A model generated the notes under the pieces. That model had not been told where the DNA came from. It ran no database searches and worked only from the letters and a program-made list of their open reading frames with translations. Shown here piece after piece: positions 27,886-36,300 of a stretch of 52,351 bases of DNA (position 1 is the first letter of the stretch; each line of letters opens with the position of its first letter). The position numbers and the translations under genes are program-made. The stretch is taken from NCBI RefSeq assembly GCF_000382125.1, contig NZ_KB907552.1, positions 4,860 to 57,210 of the forward strand, read 5' to 3'. This DNA comes from Eudoraea adriatica DSM 19308. GTDB lineage: Bacteria; Bacteroidota; Bacteroidia; Flavobacteriales; Flavobacteriaceae.

Positions 27886-27893
27886 TATCTTTG
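27886..27893 (+). promoter_or_regulatory. Promoter -7 element TATCTTTG for the menaquinone methyltransferase-porT unit
   Basis: Exact TAnnTTTG match 16 bases before the start codon at 27910. Confidence 0.6.
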
Positions 27894-27909
27894 CCTCAAA
27901 ATTTAGCTT

Positions 27910-28638
27910 ATGTCAAAAAAAGTAAACCCTTATAAAACATCTGCACTTGGAAAAAAACAGCAGGTCACACAAATGTTTGACGCAATTTCGGGTAACTATG
28001 ATGGTCTAAATAGGGTAATTTCTTTTGGTATTGATATAAAATGGAGAAACAGAGTGGTAGCTATTCTAAAGAAAAAAAATCCAAATAAAATACTTGACAT
28101 CGCAACCGGAACCGGAGATTTGGCTATTAATTTAGTAAAAACAGGGGCAGAACAAATAATTGGCCTGGATATTTCCAGAGGCATGTTGGAAATAGGGGAA
28201 AAAAAAGTAGCCGATAAAGGTTTGGATTCAACTATTGAAATGATTCTTGGCGATAGTGAAAATCTGCAGTTCGATGATCATGCCTTCGATGCAGTGACTG
28301 TAGCCTTTGGAGTACGGAACTTTGAAAATCTCGAAAAAGGATTGGCGGAAATATACCGTGTTTTAAAACCCTCCGGCACCTTTGTAGTTTTAGAAACTTC
28401 TGTACCAACCAAATTCCCCTTTAAACAAGGGTATTGGTTTTATACTAAAAATATCCTTCCCTTAATTGGCAAACTGTTCTCCAAAGACCGCTCTGCTTAC
28501 ACTTATCTTGCAGAATCTGCCGCGGTTTTTCCGCACGGACAGGCTTTCAACAATATTTTAGGGAAAATTGGGTTTATAGCTATGGAGAACAAGCCACAGA
28601 CATTTGGTGTGGCGTCTATATATGTAGCTACAAAATAG
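27910..28638 (+). CDS. ubiE: Demethylmenaquinone methyltransferase
   Basis: A 242-residue SAM methyltransferase that completes menaquinone synthesis (also called menG). Motifs include [20 protein letters not shown] near the start, SAM site [15 protein letters not shown], and the family block [20 protein letters not shown]. Menaquinone is the usual respiratory quinone of Bacteroidota and would be the acceptor for the NQR pump in this window. porT follows after only 4 bases, the arrangement I recall from other flavobacteria. Confidence 0.95.
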   Translation: MSKKVNPYKTSALGKKQQVTQMFDAISGNYDGLNRVISFGIDIKWRNRVVAILKKKNPNKILDIATGTGDLAINLVKTGAEQIIGLDISRGMLEIGEKKVADKGLDSTIEMILGDSENLQFDDHAFDAVTVAFGVRNFENLEKGLAEIYRVLKPSGTFVVLETSVPTKFPFKQGYWFYTKNILPLIGKLFSKDRSAYTYLAESAAVFPHGQAFNNILGKIGFIAMENKPQTFGVASIYVATK

Positions 28639-28642
28639 ATAA

Positions 28643-29341
28643 ATGAAATATATCTTGGTTTTTTTGATAGGTTTCTTAATGCTGGTCACGAGTCCATTGC
28701 ATGCCCAATTTAAGGAAAAACCCATAATAAATCTTGAAAATGAAGATAAGGCCTTATTAAACTGGGGATATTATCTGGGATTTAATCAATATGGCTTTAA
28801 ATTTGAATATAAGAATGACCTGGATGATATTCTGGTAGATAAATCTATTGGTTTCAATGTAGGCCTGATAGGGGAACTGAGAATTAACGAATTTTTGGAC
28901 CTCCGGTTTGAACCCGGTTTGTTTTATACACAAAGGACTTTAGGTTATAAAGGATTTACCGATGCAAATGACGCTTTGAGAGATGTAAAATCTACTTATA
29001 TAAATTTTCCCTTACTCCTTAAAGTAAGTGCCCGAAGATTTGGTAACTGGAAACCTTTTATCATTGGCGGCGCATCTGCTTCCCTGAATTTGGGCAGTAA
29101 CGAAGACAGCCTCGACGATAACAGCAGTGGTACTTTTCGAATGACTAAAACCCTCTATAACTGGGAACTTGGATTTGGCATTGATTTCTATACGGAATAT
29201 TTTAAATTTTCTCCTTCTATCCGGGGGGTTTTTGCGCTTAGCAATGAATTAGTGCCGGATAACGATCCAAACAGTCCCTGGACCGGAAATATAGATGCCA
29301 TGAAAACCAGAGGGTTTTTTGTGAATTTTACTTTTGAATAG
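28643..29341 (+). CDS. porT: PorT family T9SS / gliding motility protein
   Basis: A 232-residue outer-membrane beta-barrel-like protein with signal peptide (MKYILVFLIGFLMLVTSPLHAQ). The rest is alternating beta-strand sequence (YYLGFNQYGFKFEY, LRFEPGLFYTQRTLGY, WELGFGIDFY) ending in FFVNFTFE, with the terminal aromatic pattern of outer-membrane barrels. PorT is required for the type IX secretion machine in Porphyromonas and Flavobacterium. Its placement directly after the menaquinone methyltransferase gene supports the call. Confidence 0.88.
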   Translation: MKYILVFLIGFLMLVTSPLHAQFKEKPIINLENEDKALLNWGYYLGFNQYGFKFEYKNDLDDILVDKSIGFNVGLIGELRINEFLDLRFEPGLFYTQRTLGYKGFTDANDALRDVKSTYINFPLLLKVSARRFGNWKPFIIGGASASLNLGSNEDSLDDNSSGTFRMTKTLYNWELGFGIDFYTEYFKFSPSIRGVFALSNELVPDNDPNSPWTGNIDAMKTRGFFVNFTFE

Positions 29342-29391
29342 GCCAAAACCTCTTAAATATTTTTGAATATTTCTTTCTCCGGAGCAAGTGT

Positions 29392-30135
29392 TTAATTAGT
29401 TACTCTTGTGCCTCTTCTTATTTCACTTAGAAAAATCGCCGTTGCTGTTGCAACATTCAGGCTTTCAGTAGTTTTTTTCCCATATTGGGGAATACTCAGG
29501 CGGTTTTTAGCATTTAACTTAAGACCTACTTCCTCAGATATACCCTTTCCTTCATTCCCCAGTATTAATAGCCCTTTTTCGGGTAGATTTGCAGAATATA
29601 CCGAATTTCCCTGCATGTAAGTGCCAAAGGCGACATTTTTGTTTTCTTCAAGCAAATCAACAATATCCTTATAGACAATATTAACCCGGGCAATAGAACC
29701 CATAGTGGATTGCAGGACTTTAGGATTATAACAATCAACGGTATCAGGTGAACATATCAAATGGGTTATTCCAAACCAATCGCACAGCCTTATTATGGTT
29801 CCCAAATTTCCGGGATCCTGAATAGCATCTAAAACAACTACCCAGTCTGAAAAATCAATATCTTCTGCCTCTGGAATCTCAAAAATTCCCAATACTTTGT
29901 TTGGACTTTTTTGAAAACTTAATCTTGAAAGATCTTTTTCTGAAATATAGTGAACTTTTACTTTACTTTTTGCCTTGAACAGGGGATCAGTACTGTAAAT
30001 GCTATGTGCCGTAATTTTAGAATTCATTAGCTCTGAAACGACCTTCCTACCTTCTGCTACAAAAAGTCCGTTTTGAATTCGGTACTTTTTTTGATATAAG
30101 CTTTTTATAAATTTTAATTGACTTTTAACAACCAT
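29392..30135 (-). CDS. TrmH/SpoU family RNA 2'-O-methyltransferase
   Basis: A 247-residue enzyme with an N-terminal L30e-like substrate-binding part (LFVAEGRKVVSELM) and a C-terminal SPOUT domain. The three SpoU motifs are DAIQDPGNLGTIIRLCDW, LLILGNEGKGIS and SLNVATATAIFLSE. It methylates a ribose in rRNA or tRNA; the exact nucleotide cannot be read from sequence. It is divergent from the large outer-membrane lipoprotein gene, and the 24-base gap between the two starts holds the latter's promoter element. Confidence 0.9.
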   Translation of the reverse strand: MVVKSQLKFIKSLYQKKYRIQNGLFVAEGRKVVSELMNSKITAHSIYSTDPLFKAKSKVKVHYISEKDLSRLSFQKSPNKVLGIFEIPEAEDIDFSDWVVVLDAIQDPGNLGTIIRLCDWFGITHLICSPDTVDCYNPKVLQSTMGSIARVNIVYKDIVDLLEENKNVAFGTYMQGNSVYSANLPEKGLLILGNEGKGISEEVGLKLNAKNRLSIPQYGKKTTESLNVATATAIFLSEIRRGTRVTN

Positions 30136-30145
30136 TCAAATAATG

Positions 30146-30153
30146 TATTTTTG
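30146..30153 (+). promoter_or_regulatory. Promoter -7 element TATTTTTG, 6 bases before the start codon
   Basis: Exact TAnnTTTG match lying between the two possible starts of the outer-membrane gene (30118 and 30160). It excludes the earlier start for this promoter and implies a very short or absent leader. Confidence 0.5.
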
Positions 30154-30159
30154 GCTTCT

Positions 30160-32745
30160 ATGAAGACCCTTCGGAGTTACGAGAAGAATATTGCAAAAAT
30201 AGGTTTATTCTTGCTTATTTTTGCATTCACTTCCTGTAATACTCTACGAAGGGTAGAGGATGACGAGCTTTTGCTTACAAAAAACAATATCTACGTAAAT
30301 ACCGAAAAAGTCAAGAGCGAAGATATTCGAAGTCTTGTTTTACAAGAGCCTAACAGTTACTTATTAGGGTATCCCTTAAGGCTTAACCTTTATAATTTGG
30401 CTAAAAAAGATCCGGATTCTTCCTTCCAGGCCTGGCTTCATAGAAAAGAAAAAAGGGAAAAAAGACTTGTAAATACATTATCACAAAAGCAGGTTAACAG
30501 GTTAGGCGAATCCTTTTTGGTAAAAGGGTATAGCGATTGGCTTAAAAAGATCGGCGAGCCTCCTTCCATTATTGACACTACACAAACTAAGAAATCATTG
30601 GAACGTTTGAGCATCTATTACGGAAGCAAGGGATATTTTAATAATACCACTTCCTTCGAAATAGATAGTACGAAAAAAAAGAAACGGGCTGAAATAAATT
30701 ATGCGATTGCACTGGGAAAACCATTTATTGTTGATTCCATTACCAGAAATATAAGCTCTAAGGCCATTGATTCTATCTATTCACTAAATGAGGACAAATC
30801 CTTTATTAAAAACAGCAAACAGTTTGATCTTGTTGATTTTAATAATGAAAGGAAGAGGCTTTCAGAACTCTTTAGAAATACCGGGGTATATAATTTCCAG
30901 GAGAGTTCTATAGCCTATGATATACTAAGGGATACCGCCAGGATTAACGACGATCAAAAAATGAATGTCAAACTAAATATTGGCAACCTTAGAAAGCGAG
31001 GTGATACCAGCATAACTACTGCGGAATACAAAGTCTATCGTTTCGACAAGATAAATATTTATCCCGATTATAGCTTCAATGAAGATATATCTGCTTTAAA
31101 ATCTGTGGAATACGAGAATTATACGATTTATTATAAAGATAAACTCCACTATAAACCCAAGGCATTGACCGATGCCATTTTCCTGAAAAAAGACAGTCTG
31201 TACAGAGACATTGATAAAATTCGTACTTACAGACGAATTACCAATTTAAATACCTTTAAATATCCCAACATACTTTTTACAGAGGATAGTACCCAATCAA
31301 AACTTACAACAGACATTTTTTTAGCGACCAGGCCTAAATTTTCATGGGCCATTGATTTTGACATTACGCACTCCAATATTAGATCACTGGGCATTGGTTT
31401 TAGTACAGCCCTTATCTCGCGTAATATTTTTCGTGGTGCAGAAACACTTAGCTTGTCCCTGGGAGGTACTTTTGGCTTGTTAAGTGATGAAACTTCCACA
31501 GAGAATTTCTTTTCGGAAATCGGTGCAGATGTGGCTATAACATTCCCCAGAATCTGGTTCCCCTTTTTTAACTGGAAAAAAATAATTCCATCCTATAAAC
31601 TTCCACAATCCAGAATTTCGGTGGGTACAAGTTTTCAAAAAAATATTGGCCTGGATAAACAAACCTTTAATACGATATTAGGTTACAACTGGGCCACGAA
31701 CACTTTAAATAAAAACAATGTAGAATTATTAAACATTCAATTTGTAAATAATCTTAACCCTGATCGTTTTTATAATGTATATCAAAGCACCTATAATAGG
31801 TTAAATGATATTGCCGTGGATTATGCCGATGACCCAGATTTACAGGACTTTTACGTTATGCCCGAAGGTCCGGACGGACCGCAACTAATAATTCCTGAAG
31901 GAACCACCGGTTTTACGGATGCCATATTAAACGTCGAAGTGCCTTCTACTCCGGAAGATTTTGAAGATGTAGCCAGTATAGAAGAAAGGAGAATCAGATT
32001 AACAGAAAACAACCTGATTTTTGCAAGTAACTATACATTCAGTAAAAACAACAGGTCCGGTATAAATGATAATAGTTTTTATTCTTTCCGATTTAAAATA
32101 GAAAGTGCAGGAGGTTTGTTATCGGCTATTTCTAACGTCATAGAATTTGACAAAAATGATAATGGAGATCGAACTGTTTTTGGGGTGCCTTTTTCGCAAT
32201 ATATTAAAACTGAATTCGATTATATTAAGCATTGGGATCTATCCGGGTCGAACGTGCTTGCATTCAGAAGCTTTTTTGGGATAGCCATCCCATACGGAAA
32301 CTCCAATAGTGTGCCCTTTGTTCGCAGTTATTTTGGCGGAGGTTCGAATGATAACAGAGCGTGGTTTCCTTATTCCCTCGGACCGGGTTCAACAGATAAT
32401 ATTAATGATTTTAATGAAGCCAACATGAAAATAGCACTTAACCTGGAGTATCGGTTTCCGATCTTTGGAAATTTTAAGGGTGCTGTTTTTGCAGATGCAG
32501 GTAATATTTGGAATGTCTGGGATAATGTTCAGGATCCTGCAGCCGTGTTTGAAGGGTTTGAATCCTTTTCAGAAATAGCTCTTGGTACCGGTATGGGGCT
32601 CAGATATGACTTTACCTATTTCGTATTCCGACTCGATATGGGCTTTAAAACCTATAACCCTGCTTTGTTGGTCGGTGAAAGATGGTTTAGTGAATATAAT
32701 TTTAGTAACGCAGTATTCCAGATTGGGATAAACTATCCTTTTTAG
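30160..32745 (+). CDS. BamA/TamA family outer-membrane lipoprotein
   Basis: An 861-residue protein. The start at 30160 gives a lipoprotein signal ending AFTSCNTLRRV, with Cys26 as the lipidated residue. The N-terminal half (to about residue 390) has POTRA-like repeats: short beta-alpha-alpha-beta units such as KKSLERLSIYYGSKGYF and NERKRLSELFRNTGVYNF. The C-terminal half is an outer-membrane beta barrel of the surface antigen D15 type, with FGGGSNDNRAWFPYSLGPGS as the conserved extracellular loop 6 region and a final phenylalanine. Lipidated members of the family are common in Bacteroidota. A role in outer-membrane protein or polymer assembly is inferred from the family. Confidence 0.87.
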   Translation: MKTLRSYEKNIAKIGLFLLIFAFTSCNTLRRVEDDELLLTKNNIYVNTEKVKSEDIRSLVLQEPNSYLLGYPLRLNLYNLAKKDPDSSFQAWLHRKEKREKRLVNTLSQKQVNRLGESFLVKGYSDWLKKIGEPPSIIDTTQTKKSLERLSIYYGSKGYFNNTTSFEIDSTKKKKRAEINYAIALGKPFIVDSITRNISSKAIDSIYSLNEDKSFIKNSKQFDLVDFNNERKRLSELFRNTGVYNFQESSIAYDILRDTARINDDQKMNVKLNIGNLRKRGDTSITTAEYKVYRFDKINIYPDYSFNEDISALKSVEYENYTIYYKDKLHYKPKALTDAIFLKKDSLYRDIDKIRTYRRITNLNTFKYPNILFTEDSTQSKLTTDIFLATRPKFSWAIDFDITHSNIRSLGIGFSTALISRNIFRGAETLSLSLGGTFGLLSDETSTENFFSEIGADVAITFPRIWFPFFNWKKIIPSYKLPQSRISVGTSFQKNIGLDKQTFNTILGYNWATNTLNKNNVELLNIQFVNNLNPDRFYNVYQSTYNRLNDIAVDYADDPDLQDFYVMPEGPDGPQLIIPEGTTGFTDAILNVEVPSTPEDFEDVASIEERRIRLTENNLIFASNYTFSKNNRSGINDNSFYSFRFKIESAGGLLSAISNVIEFDKNDNGDRTVFGVPFSQYIKTEFDYIKHWDLSGSNVLAFRSFFGIAIPYGNSNSVPFVRSYFGGGSNDNRAWFPYSLGPGSTDNINDFNEANMKIALNLEYRFPIFGNFKGAVFADAGNIWNVWDNVQDPAAVFEGFESFSEIALGTGMGLRYDFTYFVFRLDMGFKTYNPALLVGERWFSEYNFSNAVFQIGINYPF

Positions 32746-32762
32746 TCCTTTAATTATTTTAC

Positions 32763-32770
32763 TACATTTG
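32763..32770 (+). promoter_or_regulatory. Promoter -7 element TACATTTG for fbaA-accD
   Basis: Exact TAnnTTTG match with a 34-base leader to the aldolase start. Confidence 0.6.
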
Positions 32771-32804
32771 CCACAACTCATAAAAACTAACAGACTATAA
32801 AATT

Positions 32805-33872
32805 ATGTCGCATTCAATAAAACCAGGAGTTGCTACAGGTGACGAAGTTCAACACATATTTAATTATGCAAAGGAAAAGGGATTTGCCCTGCCCGCGGTT
32901 AATGTCATAGGATCGGATACCATTAATGGAGTCCTGGAAACAGCGGCTGTTTTAAATTCTCCGGTTATAATTCAATTTTCTAATGGCGGAGCACAGTTCA
33001 ATGCGGGAAAAGGTTTGTCTAATGAGGGTCAGCTTGCCGCAATACAGGGAGCCGTTGCCGGAGCAAAACATATACACCAGTTAGCTGAGGCCTATGGCGC
33101 TACAGTTATTCTGCATACAGATCATTGTGCTAAAAAGTTGCTGCCATGGATAGATGGTCTTCTGGATGCTAGTGAAAAGCATTTTGCGGAAACAGGAAAA
33201 TCACTTTTTAGTTCTCATATGATAGATCTTTCAGAAGAACCCATTGAGGAAAACATTGCTATTTGCAAAGATTATCTTGCAAGGATGAGCAAAATGGATA
33301 TGACTCTGGAAATTGAATTAGGAATTACGGGAGGTGAGGAAGATGGCGTGGATAACACGGACGTAGATGATTCAAAACTATATACCCAGCCTGAAGAAGT
33401 GGCTTATGCATATGAGGAATTATCCAAAATAAGCCCGAGGTTCACTATAGCGGCTGCATTTGGAAATGTCCATGGTGTATACAAGCCGGGAAATGTTAAG
33501 TTAACCCCAAAAATTCTAAAGAATTCCCAGGAATACGTAACAAAGAAATACGGTGTTGAACATAATCATATAGATTTTGTGTTCCATGGCGGCTCAGGTT
33601 CAACTGTTGAGGAAATCCGTGAAGCTATTGGTTACGGTGTTATAAAGATGAATATTGATACAGATTTGCAATATGCTTTTACGGAAGGTGTTCGGGATTA
33701 CATACAGGGCAAATCAGCTTATCTGCAATCACAGATCGGGAATCCCGATGGGGCTGATCAACCTAACAAAAAATATTACGATCCCAGAGTTTGGCTTCGG
33801 GAAGGAGAAAAGACCTTTGTTGAGAGGTTAAAAAAAGCTTTTGAAGATCTAAACAATATCAATACCTTGTAG
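32805..33872 (+). CDS. fbaA: Class II fructose-bisphosphate aldolase
   Basis: A zinc-dependent glycolytic and gluconeogenic aldolase of 355 residues, the FbaA (type A) length. Visible motifs: FALPAVNVIGSDTINGVLE, the zinc region VILHTDHCAKKLLPWID, MTLEIELGITGGEEDGVDN, the zinc/phosphate site FVFHGGSGSTVEEIREA, and GVIKMNIDTDLQYAF. It heads a two-gene unit with accD 30 bases downstream, pairing central carbon metabolism with fatty acid synthesis. Confidence 0.97.
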   Translation: MSHSIKPGVATGDEVQHIFNYAKEKGFALPAVNVIGSDTINGVLETAAVLNSPVIIQFSNGGAQFNAGKGLSNEGQLAAIQGAVAGAKHIHQLAEAYGATVILHTDHCAKKLLPWIDGLLDASEKHFAETGKSLFSSHMIDLSEEPIEENIAICKDYLARMSKMDMTLEIELGITGGEEDGVDNTDVDDSKLYTQPEEVAYAYEELSKISPRFTIAAAFGNVHGVYKPGNVKLTPKILKNSQEYVTKKYGVEHNHIDFVFHGGSGSTVEEIREAIGYGVIKMNIDTDLQYAFTEGVRDYIQGKSAYLQSQIGNPDGADQPNKKYYDPRVWLREGEKTFVERLKKAFEDLNNINTL

Positions 33873-33902
33873 AGGTAACTTTTAGAATTAAATATTATTC
33901 CA

Positions 33903-34763
33903 ATGACGGCTTGGTTCAAAAGAACAGAAAAAGGTATACAAACTGCAACTGAGCAGAAAAAAGATACACCCAAAGGCTTATGGTATAAATCTCCCACAGG
34001 AAAAATTGTTGAGTCTGAAGAGTTAGCCAAAAATTTTTATGTTAGCCCGGAAGATGATTATCATGTAAGAATCGGAAGCAAAGAATATTTTGAAATTCTC
34101 TTTGACAATAACAAATTTCAGGAATTGGATGCGAAGCTAACTTCCAAAGATCCCTTAAAATTTGAGGATACCAAGAAATATTCTGACAGATTAAAGGCCG
34201 CACAAAAAAAGACTGGCTTAAAAGACGCAGTAAGAACAGCAGTCGGTAAATCTCTGGGAAAGGATGTGGTTGTGTGCTGTATGGATTTTAGTTTTATTGG
34301 GGGATCAATGGGTAGCGTAGTAGGTGAAAAAATTGCCCGTGGAATTGATTATTCCATTAAAAAGGGAATCCCCTTCGTTATGATATCCAAATCTGGTGGA
34401 GCCAGAATGATGGAAGCAGCTTTGTCATTAATGCAGCTGGCCAAAACATCTGCAAAGTTAGCGCAACTGGCTGAAGCCAAAATTCCATATATTTCTTTGT
34501 GCACTGATCCTACAACAGGTGGTACAACAGCTTCATATGCGATGCTGGGAGACATCAATATTTCTGAACCTGGCGCGTTGATTGGTTTTGCCGGGCCAAG
34601 GGTTGTTAAAGAGGCAACAGGCAAAGATCTTCCAAAAGGATTTCAAACTTCGGAATTCGTTATGGAAAATGGCTTTTTAGATTTTATTTCTCACAGGCGG
34701 GATCTTAAAAAAAATATTAATCTTTACATAGATCTTATTCAAAATCTGCCAATTAGAAAATAA
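33903..34763 (+). CDS. accD: Acetyl-CoA carboxylase carboxyltransferase subunit beta
   Basis: A 286-residue carboxyltransferase beta subunit that, with AccA, makes malonyl-CoA. The crotonase-fold core is intact: [57 protein letters not shown], and [15 protein letters not shown]. The N-terminal zinc ribbon has lost its four cysteines: where the E. coli type has CPSC and CPKC, this protein reads SPTG (residues 30-33) and SPED (48-51). The rest of the ribbon segment is kept. I recall this loss in other flavobacterial AccD proteins. Confidence 0.95.
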   Translation: MTAWFKRTEKGIQTATEQKKDTPKGLWYKSPTGKIVESEELAKNFYVSPEDDYHVRIGSKEYFEILFDNNKFQELDAKLTSKDPLKFEDTKKYSDRLKAAQKKTGLKDAVRTAVGKSLGKDVVVCCMDFSFIGGSMGSVVGEKIARGIDYSIKKGIPFVMISKSGGARMMEAALSLMQLAKTSAKLAQLAEAKIPYISLCTDPTTGGTTASYAMLGDINISEPGALIGFAGPRVVKEATGKDLPKGFQTSEFVMENGFLDFISHRRDLKKNINLYIDLIQNLPIRK

Positions 34764-34764
34764 A

Positions 34765-34790
34765 AACCCTGAAAATGAGAATTCAGGGTT
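34765..34790 (-). terminator. Terminator between accD and the lipoprotein gene
   Basis: A 9-bp stem (AACCCTGAA / TTCAGGGTT) with an 8-base loop. On the minus strand it is followed by TTTTTATTTT, so it best serves the minus-strand lipoprotein gene. The plus side lacks a good T-run. Confidence 0.7.
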
Positions 34791-34812
34791 CTAATAAATT
34801 GTTTGAAGGTTT

Positions 34813-35682
34813 TTAATTTTTAAACCTTCTTAAAAATATTTCCTTAGATTCTCCATCAGGATACGTAAGAATTCCTTTAGAATCACAACTTCCATCTCCA
34901 AAATCAAGACTCACGGTTGTATCATTTTTTGAAATTTCAAGCAGTCCACTTACGATAAATCTGCAAGATAGTTCTCTTCTTAGCGGGTTTATGGTTTCCT
35001 TAACCAAAACATTGCCAGATTTACCATTGTAAGTACCATTACCGGAGATAAGAAAAACGTTATCTCCCCAGAATCCGCTTCCAAAACCTTCAATCCATTC
35101 TCTGGTTCTATTCCCTGTAAAACTTGCAGCACTGCCATCGGGCCATTGTCCTGAAAAATCAGCAACAGCTTCTGATTGAGGATTACCATTATCATTATAA
35201 CGCATGCGTTGCACAGTAGCACTACCCTCAACAGAAACCCCGTTAAACATGAAGTCCTCAAGGGAAAAGCTTAGCGTTTTCATAGCCACCTCCATGTCTT
35301 TAAGATAATTAAGAATAATTTTCCCGCTTAATAAATTCCCATTGGGTAATTCGCATCCCTCACCAAAATCAATAGTTTTTTCTTTACTGGTACTAGTCAC
35401 CACAGTAGTAATTGTAACACAATCCGGTAAATAATCTGAAATGTAAGAACCCCTGGACGTAGCCTGGATTTCGTCTGTGGCGTACACATCCTCGCCGATG
35501 TGAATGATTTCCTCAGAAATTAATTCAGATTCATCGCTTGCCTGAAGTTGCGTTATTTCAAAATTTTCTGTTTCTACGCTTTCACTTATTCCCGAAGTTT
35601 CTTCTTTGTCACAGGAAATATTTAATACAATTGATAAAAGCAATAATCCCGATAAATTCAACTTTTTTAAACAATTTTTCAT
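34813..35682 (-). CDS. Lipoprotein of unknown function
   Basis: A 289-residue protein. The start at 35682 gives a lipoprotein signal (MKNCLKKLNLSGLLLLSIVL, then NISC with Cys24); a longer frame from 35727 adds 15 unlikely residues. After an acidic linker, two similar segments occur: TIDFGEGCELPNGNLLSGKI (about 110-130) and SLDFGDGSCDSKGILTYPDG (about 260-280), each a DFG(E/D)G-C motif followed by a Gly-rich strand. This suggests a duplicated beta-structured domain. I do not recognise a named family. Monocistronic, and convergent with accD. Confidence 0.7.
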   Translation of the reverse strand: MKNCLKKLNLSGLLLLSIVLNISCDKEETSGISESVETENFEITQLQASDESELISEEIIHIGEDVYATDEIQATSRGSYISDYLPDCVTITTVVTSTSKEKTIDFGEGCELPNGNLLSGKIILNYLKDMEVAMKTLSFSLEDFMFNGVSVEGSATVQRMRYNDNGNPQSEAVADFSGQWPDGSAASFTGNRTREWIEGFGSGFWGDNVFLISGNGTYNGKSGNVLVKETINPLRRELSCRFIVSGLLEISKNDTTVSLDFGDGSCDSKGILTYPDGESKEIFLRRFKN

Positions 35683-35786
35683 ACTATAATTTTTTAATAT
35701 TACAATCCTTGGACCCGGGTTATTCATAAAGGTTTAATCGGTGATCAAAAAAAGTGCATGACATCTGCTTTATTTAAATTTATTAC

Positions 35787-35794
35787 TATCTTTG
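35787..35794 (+). promoter_or_regulatory. Promoter -7 element TATCTTTG for rpsO
   Basis: Exact TAnnTTTG match with a leader of about 53 bases before rpsO. Confidence 0.65.
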
Positions 35795-35847
35795 CGCTCG
35801 ATTGAAAATCAATCAGATACATAAAAATCATTTAAAACAATATTGGA

Positions 35848-36117
35848 ATGTATTTAACAAAAGAAGTTAAAGCGGAAATCTTTAAAAAACACGGAGGTTC
35901 AGAAGGTAATACCGGCTCCACGGAAGGTCAGATTGCGTTGTTTACGCATCGGATTAATCATTTAACAGGACACTTAAAAAACAACCAAAAGGATTACAAT
36001 ACGGAGAGATCCCTGGTAAGACTCGTTGGTAAAAGAAGAAGTTTGCTGGATTATTTGAAGAAAAAGGACATTGAAAAGTACCGTATACTAATAAAAGAAT
36101 TGAACATTAGAAAATAA
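35848..36117 (+). CDS. rpsO: 30S ribosomal protein S15
   Basis: The 89-residue S15 protein, binding the central domain of 16S rRNA. Motifs include FKKHGGSEGNTGSTEGQIAL, THRINHLTGHLKNNQKD, and the C-terminal LVGKRRSLLDYLKKKD. The length is exactly typical. It is followed by a terminator and, 183 bases on, by pnp, the same order as in many bacteria. Monocistronic transcription is likely, with possible readthrough into pnp. Confidence 0.98.
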   Translation: MYLTKEVKAEIFKKHGGSEGNTGSTEGQIALFTHRINHLTGHLKNNQKDYNTERSLVRLVGKRRSLLDYLKKKDIEKYRILIKELNIRK

Positions 36118-36122
36118 TATCC

Positions 36123-36148
36123 GGGGAGGCATTGCTTCCCCTTTTTCT
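36123..36148 (+). terminator. rpsO terminator
   Basis: An 8-bp stem (GGGGAGGC / GCTTCCCC, one G-T pair) with a 3-base loop and a T-rich tail, 6 bases after the rpsO stop. Confidence 0.8.
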
Positions 36149-36204
36149 TAACAAAAGCCCTGAAATTTAGGGCAAACACAAAAAGCTTACACATAGTTTT
36201 TCAT

Positions 36205-36285
36205 TGGTCGACAACACAACAACACAACTCGGACCGTCTATGTAAGACGGTTGACCATTGTTTAACAGCCTGATAAACAGTCAGG
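36205..36285 (+). promoter_or_regulatory. Structured leader upstream of pnp
   Basis: Three possible hairpins lie in the pnp leader. A long-range stem pairs TGGTCGA (36205-36211) with TTGACCA (36251-36257). Nested in it is CCGTCT / AGACGG (36234-36239 and 36245-36250). A third stem is CCTGA / TCAGG (36269-36273 and 36281-36285). None has a T-tail, so they are not terminators. In E. coli the pnp leader folds for RNase III cutting and PNPase autoregulation; the same here is an inference. Confidence 0.45.
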
Positions 36286-36300
36286 TTCTAATTAAAATTT

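Noticed and set aside
29356-29374. AT-only hairpin after porT as terminator
   Set aside because: The stem AAATATT/AATATTT is weak and lacks a following T-run of useful length.
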